Positions 45,834 through 55,700 of a stretch of DNA of 64,000 nucleotides are shown piece after piece. Under the pieces are notes generated by a model. That model had not been told where the DNA came from. It saw only the letters and a list, made by a program, of their open reading frames with translations, and ran no database searches. This stretch comes from Acetobacteraceae bacterium ESL0709 (lineage in GTDB: Bacteria; Pseudomonadota; Alphaproteobacteria; Acetobacterales; Acetobacteraceae). The DNA is taken from contig JAQTIA010000003.1 in NCBI GenBank assembly GCA_029433415.1, positions 1,268,501-1,332,500 of the forward strand, written 5' to 3'. A program made the translations under genes and the position numbers. Within the stretch, counting starts at the first letter, position 1; every line of letters begins with the position of its first letter.

Positions 45834-48278
45834 TTAATCAGCCACGATCTGCCCCAGAACTGATGTGCCGGGCGCCGCAATATGCTTTTTCGTCCCACCT
45901 TGCGCAATCAGCTCCATAACTTTCTCAGGCTCCATCGGTCTGGCAAAATAAAAACCCTGAACTTCCGTGCAGCCCAGTGAGACGATATAGTCATACTGTT
46001 CCTGACTCTCTACGCCTTCAATGGTCAGAGAAATACCCAGATCAATCGTCAGATTGACCACGCCCTTTACAATTGTAGCCGCACGCTGGTCGCGCAACAT
46101 GTCACGCACAAAAAGACGATCCATCTTGATCTTCGAAAACGGAAAGAAATAGAGATAGCCTAGGCAGGAAAAGCCCTTGCCAAAATCATCCAACGTGATG
46201 GCCATCCCACGTTCCCTTAAATCGTAAAGCTTGGCAAATGTTACCGGACTCTGCTTCATAAAAATCGTTTCCGTGATTTCAATCTGTAGCCTGTGAGCAG
46301 GAAACCGCGTCGAATCCAGAGCCTCGAGCCACTCGGAAACAAAGTTTTTCCTCATAAGCTGTCCGGGAGAAAGATTGATCGACAAGATCAGCTCTTCTGG
46401 CCATGAGAGTGCAAATTTGGCCGCCTTGGTCAGTACAAAAAGACCCAGTCTCTGAATAAGACCTGAATCTTCTGCCAAAGAAATCAGTTGCTCTGTCAAA
46501 ATGCGTCCATAGAGCGCGTGGCGCCAGCACAATAGTGCCTCAAATCCTTTCAACTTCTGCGTCTGGGCATCATAAAAGGGCTGATAAAGCAGGGAAATAT
46601 CGCCTTCATCAAGAGCTTTCGCGAGATCGCGCAAAAGATTGAGCTTCCTCTGCGCTACTGTTTCAAGCTCTGGGGCAAAAAACACAAAACAGTTCCCCCC
46701 GCGTTTCTTCCCTTCATAAAGCGCCAGATCACTGGCGGACAGAAGGTCCATGATGCCTTCATGCCCGCCTCTGGAAAGGGCAATACCGATTGTTACGCCG
46801 GGCGTCCAGAAAACGCCTTCTTTCAGCTTGATCTGTTCTGACGTAATAATATCTATGAGCTGCTGGACCTTCGTGGTCGCTTTCTGTCTGTTGGTATTTT
46901 TATCAACAAGGACAAATTCATCCCCGCCAATACGATAGAGTGTGTCAGCTTCTTCAAGGGCACGGCTAATTCTGGTCACAACCTGGGTAAGGACATAATC
47001 ACCCATATGATGACCATAATTGTCATTGACCTCCTTGAAGCCATCAAGATCAATATTGAGGAGGGCAAACTCTTCTTGCTCCTGTTCCGCCTCAACAAGA
47101 TAAAACTCCATATCGTCAAAAAAGGCCGTACGATTGGGCATATTGGTCAATTCATCATGACGGGCCCTGAAAGAGGCCTTTCGATGAATATTGTGAATAT
47201 GTGTTACATCTGTACCCACGCCCCGGTAACCGGTAAATACACGGTCTTTAAACATAGGTCGACCACTTAACGACCAATAATAAACCTCACCCTCTTTCTG
47301 GACTCTCACGATCAGATCACGAAAGAAAATGCGCTGATTGAGACAGTCCTGTAGTCTTTTGACATTCTCAGCCGCATTATCCCCATCGGAAACACCGGCC
47401 GTCTGAATCATGATATCCACAAATGGTCTCGTATAGAGGGTTTTCTCTTCAAGCCCCAATACATGACTAAATGCCGGTGAGACTCCCGTTAGAACACCTT
47501 CTGCGTTCGTCTCCCACAGCCAGTCACCAGCAATATCACTTGTGTCACCCAGCAAAAGCGTCAAAATCGCATTGCGTTGCTCAAGATAATAATGATTGAT
47601 CAGGTACCCGATCAGAAGCTCCCTGATCAGCCCACAGCTTAAAATGATAAGAGCTGTATAAATACCAAAAAGAACAGCACCAATCAGATAGGCACTCTGG
47701 TAATGTGAATGGTACCAGAGAAGCATAATAACCAGCACAGTCCCACTTCCCAAAATACTTGAAAACAGGACCGATGCTCCGGCGACGGGCAGAAACAGTA
47801 CGGCGCTGGCCATAAGCGCCATTATGAATACGCAGCATAATAACTGACCGATCTGCGGCTCAATCGGCAGGATAAAGGAAATGACACTTAACCAGAATAT
47901 ACCCAGACAAACAGCAAAAATACGCAATATATAAATAGCTGGAGCCTGCCTTAAATGATGCTCCCGAACCAAAACGAGATAGACCGTCAGGCCTATAATC
48001 ATCACACCAATAAAAACGACGACTGTAAACAGAAGGCTGTCCGGCATTTTCCATATGGAAGCGATCAGACATAATGCCGCTATTAATTGGAAAAATACGA
48101 AAAAAGGCGTGACCCTGCGTAAAATATGGATTTTAATAGTACTAATCGCAGGGTCAATTGGATTGAGCTGATAAAGCTTTTTAAAAAGGTCGACCAGAAA
48201 CGGCAGGAAACCGTGATATTGTGTTAATATATCCCCGAGGCTTTCTGGCTCTTTAGACGTATTTCCCGGCAGTACCAT
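45834..48278 (-). CDS. Membrane GGDEF-EAL cyclic-di-GMP protein with PAS domain
   Basis: 814 aa. About six membrane helices (residues 50-230) are followed by a PAS-like domain (about 245-370, GDWLWETNAEGVLTGVSPAF), then GGDEF (about 385-545) and EAL (about 555-800). The diguanylate cyclase site is intact (RIGGDEFVLVD near residue 449). The EAL site reads FEALLCWRH near residue 578, with NLSPGQL, EITETIF and DDFGKGFSCLGYL, so phosphodiesterase activity is also plausible. The inhibitory RxxD site upstream of GGDEF appears as ExxD and is probably absent. It stands alone between trhO and the adhesin cluster; it might control surface adhesion through cyclic-di-GMP (inference). Confidence 0.92.
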   Translation of the reverse strand: MVLPGNTSKEPESLGDILTQYHGFLPFLVDLFKKLYQLNPIDPAISTIKIHILRRVTPFFVFFQLIAALCLIASIWKMPDSLLFTVVVFIGVMIIGLTVYLVLVREHHLRQAPAIYILRIFAVCLGIFWLSVISFILPIEPQIGQLLCCVFIMALMASAVLFLPVAGASVLFSSILGSGTVLVIMLLWYHSHYQSAYLIGAVLFGIYTALIILSCGLIRELLIGYLINHYYLEQRNAILTLLLGDTSDIAGDWLWETNAEGVLTGVSPAFSHVLGLEEKTLYTRPFVDIMIQTAGVSDGDNAAENVKRLQDCLNQRIFFRDLIVRVQKEGEVYYWSLSGRPMFKDRVFTGYRGVGTDVTHIHNIHRKASFRARHDELTNMPNRTAFFDDMEFYLVEAEQEQEEFALLNIDLDGFKEVNDNYGHHMGDYVLTQVVTRISRALEEADTLYRIGGDEFVLVDKNTNRQKATTKVQQLIDIITSEQIKLKEGVFWTPGVTIGIALSRGGHEGIMDLLSASDLALYEGKKRGGNCFVFFAPELETVAQRKLNLLRDLAKALDEGDISLLYQPFYDAQTQKLKGFEALLCWRHALYGRILTEQLISLAEDSGLIQRLGLFVLTKAAKFALSWPEELILSINLSPGQLMRKNFVSEWLEALDSTRFPAHRLQIEITETIFMKQSPVTFAKLYDLRERGMAITLDDFGKGFSCLGYLYFFPFSKIKMDRLFVRDMLRDQRAATIVKGVVNLTIDLGISLTIEGVESQEQYDYIVSLGCTEVQGFYFARPMEPEKVMELIAQGGTKKHIAAPGTSVLGQIVAD

Positions 48279-48379
48279 AGCCTTATCTCTCTTATCATAA
48301 TTGTGGAATCAATCAGTAAAGAGATAAGGTTGAAGAGTCGTTAACAATCCCGCTCCGGCAAACCTGCCATAAGAGATTA

Positions 48380-49756
48380 TTATTTCTTTCTATTGGCTGA
48401 CTTGGTTTCTCTCCCTTTGGGAGAAGAAATCTTGTAATCCTTACAAAGCCGTTCAATCGTTGCTATAACGTAATTAGCGCTAATCGCCTTCGTACATTCG
48501 AACTGACGCGGCGTACCCTTATGACGGGGACAGAACGTATACTCACTATGATCAAATGGCGTCCTGATATCGTGCCAGCAACTATTACAGACATGTGTCG
48601 AAAAAACGCGATAGGGATTATTGAATTCATTAGTCGGATGGGTAAAACCACTAATCATGACTACTGGTGTCCCGACCGCCCATGCCAGCCAGGATAAACC
48701 GGAAGACAAACCTATAAAAAAGTCCGCATGTTTTATCCAGCGGGCGCGCTCACTAAGCGGGCGTTCTCCTGTCTCATCCTCAGCACCATAAGGCAGGGTA
48801 TTCCATGAAAGCTCGTAAGCAATGATAGGTTCCTTATCAATACATATAACCCTGTACCCCTTCTCCTTGAGATAGGAAACAACATCCAGCCATCCTGTCG
48901 GATTGTTCCAATATTTACAAGCAGCGGAAGCCTGGACGGCAATCACCACATAAGGCTCTGCAATCGGACGTTTATCAGCTTTTTTTATATAAACATCAGG
49001 TGGCTCTTCTGTGGGGTCGACGCCCAATATATATCCTGCCGTGCGATGCAACCCTACCATACGGAAGTCGGCGGGCTGCCATCTATTCTGCTCGTCATGA
49101 AAAAACAGGCCTATATAATAAGTCGCGTAAAACTCATCCCTGATATCTTCGAATTCGTCATGAGTCGTAAACCGAATATCAGGGTAAACAGACTTAAACA
49201 TCTCATGAAAAGGCTCAACCATCGTAACCGTCAATTCACATTTATGCTGCCTGGCAAATCTGACCGCATAAGGAAACCAGCCTAATGTATCGCCCAATGT
49301 GCCACCCGGCATAATCACAGCCACTTTCTTCCCGGCCGCATCATAATCATGTGCCCAGAAAGGTTTACCGTCTTTCTCGACTTCGATACGCGCTTGCATG
49401 AAATGCCGTTTTATGGACAGAATCTGTACGTCACCGCCTTCTTTTTCATAAATCAGACTCTGCGTCGCAACATCTTTAAAACGTATTTTCCAGTTGCCTT
49501 TTGGTACATACAAGCGGATACCCGCGTTAAAATCATAACGAATACCTTCTGGACCTTCCTGCGTCATAACAGGTGCCGGCTCTGGAAAAGGCGTCCCCTC
49601 CATGACCCTGAATGCCGTACCAGCATCCTGATTCGACGCGGAATCTGCAGAGTCATTACCCTTTGAAGCGTCTGAAACTGCCCCTGACTCTGCGAAATCC
49701 TCCCCTTTAAGATGAATAATGTTCTGGAGGATACGATCTGTTTTCGTCTCTGTCAC
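48380..49756 (-). CDS. Autotransporter O-heptosyltransferase (TibC/BAHT type), second copy
   Basis: 458 aa starting at a GTG whose GTGA overlaps the stop of the upstream paralogue by 4 bases. Residues 1-65 are a Ser/Asp/Ala-rich extension absent from the first copy. The enzyme core shows GGTLGDTLGWFPYAVRFA with the Asp of the LGDxL motif, and LSSGLSWLAWAVGTPVVMISGF. The Cys cluster VCNSCWHDI ... FCPRHKGTPRQFECTKAIS fits the iron-binding motif of bacterial autotransporter heptosyltransferases. TibC-type enzymes transfer heptose from ADP-heptose to Ser in strand-loop-strand repeats in the cytoplasm. The likely substrate is the repeat adhesin upstream in the same cluster. Confidence 0.88.
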   Translation of the reverse strand: MTETKTDRILQNIIHLKGEDFAESGAVSDASKGNDSADSASNQDAGTAFRVMEGTPFPEPAPVMTQEGPEGIRYDFNAGIRLYVPKGNWKIRFKDVATQSLIYEKEGGDVQILSIKRHFMQARIEVEKDGKPFWAHDYDAAGKKVAVIMPGGTLGDTLGWFPYAVRFARQHKCELTVTMVEPFHEMFKSVYPDIRFTTHDEFEDIRDEFYATYYIGLFFHDEQNRWQPADFRMVGLHRTAGYILGVDPTEEPPDVYIKKADKRPIAEPYVVIAVQASAACKYWNNPTGWLDVVSYLKEKGYRVICIDKEPIIAYELSWNTLPYGAEDETGERPLSERARWIKHADFFIGLSSGLSWLAWAVGTPVVMISGFTHPTNEFNNPYRVFSTHVCNSCWHDIRTPFDHSEYTFCPRHKGTPRQFECTKAISANYVIATIERLCKDYKISSPKGRETKSANRKK

Positions 49757-50913
49757 GACTGAACTCCAAAACCGGGAATGGTTTTAATCACTGACTGTAC
49801 CTGATGGACAGAAATAGCCTTGCTACACTCAAACATCCGGCTTGTATTGGCATGATAGGGGCAAAACAGACGGTTATCTGTCTGTAGGGTCTGTGTCACG
49901 TCGTTAGCGCAGCTATTGCAGACATGACGATTGATAATACGATACGGCGTATAAAATTCATTGTAAGGTTCTGTATAACCACTGATCATAACGACCGGCG
50001 TTTCAACCGCCCATGCCAGCCAAGATAGACCAGAGGAAAGTCCCACAAAAAAATCTGCATATTTAAGCCAGCGGGCACGCTCGGTTAGAGACCGGTTTCC
50101 CGTTTGATCTTCAACACCATGAGGGATAGAACGCCAGACATCGCCCGTCCCCTCAACCCTGCTGCGATCAATACAGATAACGCGATAGCCATTTTCTTTC
50201 AGAAATTTTACCAGCATGAACCAACCGGTAGGATTATGCCAGTATTTGCTGAGACCAGAGGCCTGTGTACCTATACAGACGTACCGCTCCTGGATTGGAC
50301 GTCCTCCCTTATCAACGATAACGTCGGGGCGTCTTTCCTTGATGGGTAAACCAAGTATATAGGCTCCCATCAGTGCAAGACCGACCTGACGATAATCATT
50401 GGGCTGAAAATTCCGGTCTGTATCGTTGAAAAACACTAGAACCTTATACTGAGCATAATACACCCGGTCGTCCTCCATCCCGGGAGAAATAAAACGGATG
50501 TTTTTATAGGCTCCTGAAAAAAGGGGCAGAAGATCTTTATGAACCTTGCATGTAAGACGGCATTTATGCAGTTCCTGAAATGCAATGGCGTGCCCAACCC
50601 AAGCCAGGTGATCGCCAAGACCACCAAGCTCCATGGAAATAAGGACATCCTTGCGCCTTAAATTGCATCGATGCGTGAAAATCTTCTTGCCGTCTTTCCA
50701 TACCTTGAACTCAAAAGGTACGTAATAACGCTTGGAACTATGCACCATGCTTGAAGACGTCATTTCCTGGTCGAACAGCCGGGTCTCGGTTTCAACATCC
50801 CACAGTTCAACACGCCATTTGGCCCCATCAGGTAGCCAAACCCTGCACCCATCCATGAAATCAAAGCGGATGCCCTCTGGGCCTTCCTGCGTCAACACGC
50901 CCTCGTTACTCAT
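49753..50913 (-). CDS. Autotransporter O-heptosyltransferase (TibC/BAHT type), first copy
   Basis: 386 aa, about the usual BAHT length. The N-terminal beta module (GIRFDFMDGCRVWLPDG) is followed by a GT-B fold with GGLGDHLAWVGHAIAFQ (LGDxL Asp) and SSGLSWLAWAVETPVVMISGY. The iron-type Cys cluster VCNSCANDV ... FCPYHANTSRMFECSKAIS is intact. It shares the same architecture with the next gene and overlaps it by 4 bases, so the two were probably produced by tandem duplication and may assemble together. It lies 50 bases downstream of the fatty-acyl-AMP ligase on the same strand. Confidence 0.88.
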   Translation of the reverse strand: MSNEGVLTQEGPEGIRFDFMDGCRVWLPDGAKWRVELWDVETETRLFDQEMTSSSMVHSSKRYYVPFEFKVWKDGKKIFTHRCNLRRKDVLISMELGGLGDHLAWVGHAIAFQELHKCRLTCKVHKDLLPLFSGAYKNIRFISPGMEDDRVYYAQYKVLVFFNDTDRNFQPNDYRQVGLALMGAYILGLPIKERRPDVIVDKGGRPIQERYVCIGTQASGLSKYWHNPTGWFMLVKFLKENGYRVICIDRSRVEGTGDVWRSIPHGVEDQTGNRSLTERARWLKYADFFVGLSSGLSWLAWAVETPVVMISGYTEPYNEFYTPYRIINRHVCNSCANDVTQTLQTDNRLFCPYHANTSRMFECSKAISVHQVQSVIKTIPGFGVQS

Positions 50914-50963
50914 AAAGCCAGCCCGTATCTTTCATTATACATAAAACTTTTCAGCCCCTGACG

Positions 50964-52793
50964 TCACAAAATTACGGAAGGACGATCAAGGATACTTACG
51001 GCCTCCAGCTCCTGATCACTAAAAGAGCGTTCTTCCAATAAAGGCAATAATGCCCCCTTGTAAGCATCCTGCGTGGCTTTCAGGCGAATCTTCCCACTGG
51101 GAGTACGACTGATCCCGCCCGTTCTGACAAGAACAATCTTTACCATTTTAACAGGACATACACTTTTCAATGCACGTGCCATCCTGTACGTCAGGGACGA
51201 TTCCTGTCCTGCAAGAGCGGATGCCGAGATCTCTCCAAGAACACAGAGACCCTTATCCTCCTGAAATATTGCCAAACTACGGGCACTGAAAACAGGACAT
51301 TCATGACGGATCACACCGGCCAGATCATCTGGATCAAAGCGCCTTCCACCTATAATGAGGCGATTTTCGAGCCGTCCTGTAATATAAAGCTGTCCCTGAT
51401 GCATAAAACCCGTATCACGGCTTCGGAAATACAGCGCGGAATCACCGGCAATATGAAGGCCAAACCTTTCACAATTTTCCTGCGCGCGGTTCAGATAGCC
51501 AGGCGAAATACTTGGCCCGCTCAGCCACAATTCACCAACCTTATCTTCTCCCAGATCATCGCCTGTTTCGGGATCAACAACGGCTATCTTGTGTCCTTCC
51601 AGTGCCTCGCCACAACTTGCCAGTACACGTTCATCCAGCTCATCTTCAGGCGGCTTTACAAGCCCTTCCGTCAAGGCAGAACGAGAGAAACTCTTGAAAG
51701 ATACAACAGAGTCGCCACGATTATCTTTCACCGCCGCATGCTGTCCACCACTTGCAATGCCCAGAGTGGTTTCTGCCATCCCATAACCGGAATGAATAAG
51801 TGTTTTCGTCACACCAGCTTTGGAAAAACGTGCGATGAAACGTTCAACCGTATCTCGCTCAATCATCTCAGCCCCGATAAGGGAACGCCACCAACTGGAC
51901 AAATCCAGCGTCTTTAACGTCTCATCAGAGACTGTCCTCGTACAAAGATCATAAGCAAAATTGGGACTAGCCGTAAAAGAAACGCGATAACGACTGATAA
52001 CCTTCAACCAACGCTCAGGCTTTTCAATAAAATGAAACGGCGACATCAGCATGCAGGGACCACCGGCGGTCAGCCCGACCAGAAGACCCGTAATCAGCCC
52101 CATGTCATGAGACAAAGGCAACCAGCTCACCCCCACAGCCCCATCATAGAAACCAATCCGTCCCAACATAAGGAACAGATTGCACCCGAGATTATAATGA
52201 GTGATTTGCACTCCGCGCGGACGCCCGACAGATCCAGATGTATATTGGACAAGAGCAACATCATGCACGTCCGCAGCATGACGGCGGTAAAGAGGTTCTG
52301 TTTTCTCAGCAGCCTCTAAAGGAATCCATTTTACCGCAGGTCCATCCCCCGGCATCATACGCCTGAAATCCAGTAGTGTCTGCCGAAGGCCAATCACGGC
52401 GACAGCTTTCGAATCTTCCAGAATATCAACCAGACGTGACACGCTTTCAGGAGCCGTCGGGTAAATGCCGGAAACAGGAATCATATTGGCATAAACACAG
52501 CCGAAAAAGCCCGCTATCGCTTCCAGACCATTTTCAAAACACAAAACAATATGAGAACGCTCCGGTACAAACCGCGCAATCAGTCCCGCCACACGACAGG
52601 CCCAGTCATGCGTCTCTTTCAGAGTCATTTCCTCAGTAATGCTCTCGCCATCGCCGATATAACTGAATTGTTTATAATCCGGCGTTATATGAGCACGATA
52701 GCTGAGAACTTCATCCAGAGTGGACGTCTTCCAGTCAAGAAGAACACGCCCGTCTTCATGCCTATAGAGTCTGTAATCCGCGTCCTCTGTCAT
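50964..52793 (-). CDS. Fatty-acyl-AMP ligase (FAAL) / AMP-dependent synthetase
   Basis: 609 aa adenylate-forming enzyme. The A3 motif reads VQYTSGSVGRPRGVQ near residue 208. WLPLSHDMGLITGLLVG, the HSGYGMAETTLG A5-type motif and the LNRAQEN...RDTGF region match long FAALs. The A10 Lys is present in RTPSGKIRLK near residue 573. FAALs activate fatty acids as acyl-AMP and load them onto the ACP of an adjacent polyketide synthase. The ATG follows AAGGAGAG and overlaps the PKS stop (ATGA). This tight coupling supports a starter-unit loading role for the PKS (inference from FAAL-PKS pairs). Confidence 0.9.
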   Translation of the reverse strand: MTEDADYRLYRHEDGRVLLDWKTSTLDEVLSYRAHITPDYKQFSYIGDGESITEEMTLKETHDWACRVAGLIARFVPERSHIVLCFENGLEAIAGFFGCVYANMIPVSGIYPTAPESVSRLVDILEDSKAVAVIGLRQTLLDFRRMMPGDGPAVKWIPLEAAEKTEPLYRRHAADVHDVALVQYTSGSVGRPRGVQITHYNLGCNLFLMLGRIGFYDGAVGVSWLPLSHDMGLITGLLVGLTAGGPCMLMSPFHFIEKPERWLKVISRYRVSFTASPNFAYDLCTRTVSDETLKTLDLSSWWRSLIGAEMIERDTVERFIARFSKAGVTKTLIHSGYGMAETTLGIASGGQHAAVKDNRGDSVVSFKSFSRSALTEGLVKPPEDELDERVLASCGEALEGHKIAVVDPETGDDLGEDKVGELWLSGPSISPGYLNRAQENCERFGLHIAGDSALYFRSRDTGFMHQGQLYITGRLENRLIIGGRRFDPDDLAGVIRHECPVFSARSLAIFQEDKGLCVLGEISASALAGQESSLTYRMARALKSVCPVKMVKIVLVRTGGISRTPSGKIRLKATQDAYKGALLPLLEERSFSDQELEAVSILDRPSVIL

Positions 52794-55700
52794 GCACTCT
52801 CCTTTTGAGGTGCCTCATCATTTGTCACAAGAGGAGTCTTGCTGGCATTAAGGCTGGCAGCCTGACGCAGAAGCGAACGCGACATTTCAATAATCGTTTC
52901 ATTACGCGCCAGAAGCACCAGCGATACGTCTACCCCGAATTCCGAGCGGATCGCCAATTGCAGCTCCACGCCAGCCAGAGAATCAATCCCCAGTTCGGAC
53001 AATCTCGCATTATCGCTGATCGTTTCGGGATCAATCTGCAATACTGAACCAAGCTGTCCTTTCAGCCGCATCAGGACGTAATCCAGCCTTTCCGTTTCCG
53101 GCAGGGAGAAAAGTACCTGCAAGGTATCAGACAGCCCATCCTTACGGCTTTCCTGCTTTACAGGAGCGAAACGCGCTTGCCCTTCAAGCCATGTCAGCGC
53201 AGTAAAAGCCTTGGCCCAATCAATATCCACCAGAGAAATGACCGGCAAATCGACCCGCAACAAAACCGGCAGAAGATTCAGGGCTTTCTCAGCGTCTATC
53301 GGCTTCACTCCGGCGACGTCAAACACACGCCCCGCAGCCTCATTACGCGCCAGCATACCAACATCACCAATGGCCCCCCAGCCCACAGCGAGAGCCACTT
53401 CTCCAGATTGGCGACGTCTCTCGGCAAGGGCATTCAGCCAACCATTGGCAGCGATATAAGGGCACTGGCCAGGATTACCGATTTCTGTCGTAAAGGAAGA
53501 ATACAGCACGAAATAATCAAGATTCATCCCCCGCGTTGCTTCATCCAGTGCCCTGGCGCCCAGAATTTTGGGAGCCATAACACGCTCCACAATTTCATCT
53601 GTCAGATTGGGCAGGATCATGTCATCAACAACGCCCGCAGCATGGAAAATACCTTTAAGCGGGGCGGGCGCTGCCTTTAGCGTCTCAATCAACTGTTCAA
53701 CGGCCGCCCGGTCCGTTACATCCAGCAAATGAATTTCGACGCTGGCACCAAAGGCTTCAGCAGCTTTTTTCAAGGCTTCCAGTCCGTCCTGCATTTCAGG
53801 TCTGGCAGGAAGACGTCTGCCCACAAGATGCAAAACCCCCGCACCTTGACGTAGAAGGGACTCTGCCGTTTTAAGCCCAATCCCCCCCATGCCACCTGTA
53901 ATCAGATAGGCAGCTTCCTTCTTGACGCACGGAAGTTTTTTTCTGACCGGACGCGCCTTGACGCCCTCCAAATCCTCAAAAGAAAGAACCACTTTCCCTA
54001 TATGTTTTGACGACGCCATATAGCGGAAGGCTTCCACCACTTCTGAAGCAGGGAAGATTTTATGCGGCAGGAAGCTTAACTTCCGCTCTCTGGCACATTG
54101 AATAATATCAACAAGAATCTGCTTGAGACGTTTGTCTGGCATGATTCTGTCCATATCAAATGAAAAGAAAGACAGGTTCTCATTAAACGGCGATAAATCC
54201 AGACGGTGATGTTCGACAATATCGCGCTTGCCAATCTCCACAAAACGCCCCAAGGGCGCCACGAGGCCAAGGCTGTGCGTCAAGGCCTCTCCGGGGAGGG
54301 AATTAAGGACGACATCAACACCACGGCCATTAGTCGCCTGACGGACGCCATCGACAAATTCAAGAGTCCTCGAATCCCAGACTCCAGCACAACCCTGCTG
54401 ACGCAAATATTCCCTTTTTTCCTCACTACCCGCCGTCGCGTAAATCGTCGCGCCCTGCATCAGAGCAACCTGAATAGCCGCCTGCCCCACGCCACCAGCG
54501 CCAGCATGAATCAGTACGCTCTCACCTTTCTCCAGACGCGCAAGCTGCATCAAGCCATAATAGGCTGTTACAAAAACCAGCGGGGCGCCGGCAATGGCCC
54601 CTTTGCCGTAAGAGAGAACCTCTTCATTCAGAGGCAACATGCTCAATTGAAGGTCTTCAACGGGACAAACGCGGTAAAGTGAAAAGCTCTCTGGGTACAC
54701 GAAGACCAGCAAATCACCGACCTTCCGGTCAGTGACTCCTTCTCCAACGGCGACCACTTCAACAACGGCTTCCATTCCCAGATGATCGCCATTATAGGTG
54801 CCCTCTATCACGGCCTCCGGCAACAGGGACATAGCTTTTAATATGTCCTTGAAATTGAGACCTGACATGAGAGTCTTCAGTGTAACCTCACCTAGGCCCG
54901 GCTCCGGCACTTCATAAGCCTGCCAGCTCAGGGCCTCCAATATCCCTGTTGCCCCCGGCTTGAGACGGATACCCAATCTCCCGTCCTGACTGCCTTCCAG
55001 CGTTTCAAAAGGTACAGGCTCAGGTTCAGGATTAAGATTCGGCTTGATGAGACGTTCAACGTAACGTTTCCCCTCCCGCAACGCGACAGTATCTTCGGCG
55101 GTTTCTTCCAGCACAAGCTCTGCGGCGATATCTTCCAGAAGACTGTCTGGCACGACGACAGGAAGGTCCACACTACGGACGGCCAGATCACCTCTTTCGC
55201 ATTGTGAACCACGGAAAAATGACGCTATGGCTCTCTCGTCCGGGTCGACAGCCTCTTCCTGTTCTGGCGTTTTATAAGCAGAGTGCGTCACAGCGATAAA
55301 AGTAACGCGTTTTTTGCGCGTATGCGTCGGGATACGGTTAATCAGGGCCAGAGACTCTTTTACGCCCTGGATGGCGTCGTCTTCAGCTCCAGGCTGTGGT
55401 TCATAAAGATAAACAACGGACCTCAGCTCAAGAAGTTTCCTGTCATGCGTCAGGAGCGCCTCAAGATCATCCTGATGTGAGGAAGGATAAGACAGAACCT
55501 CAATCCCGTTATTTTCCAGAACAGGCTTCAACCGGTCAGCAAGCCCTCTTCCGCCACCGATAAGAGCTATTTTCAGTGGCTCTGTCAGCAAGAGCTGACG
55601 CTCTGCCGAAACCCATGACGGAGCCAGCAAAAGCCGCCCTACGCGACTGGCCTCATCGTGGCCGGCACGCGCCAGACGGCGGCACTTAAGCCCCAGAATT

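Noticed and set aside
51303-51917. Plus-strand open frame of 204 codons opposite the FAAL gene
   Set aside because: The FAAL frame has complete family motifs; the opposite frame has none and is a shadow, as are those opposite the PKS.
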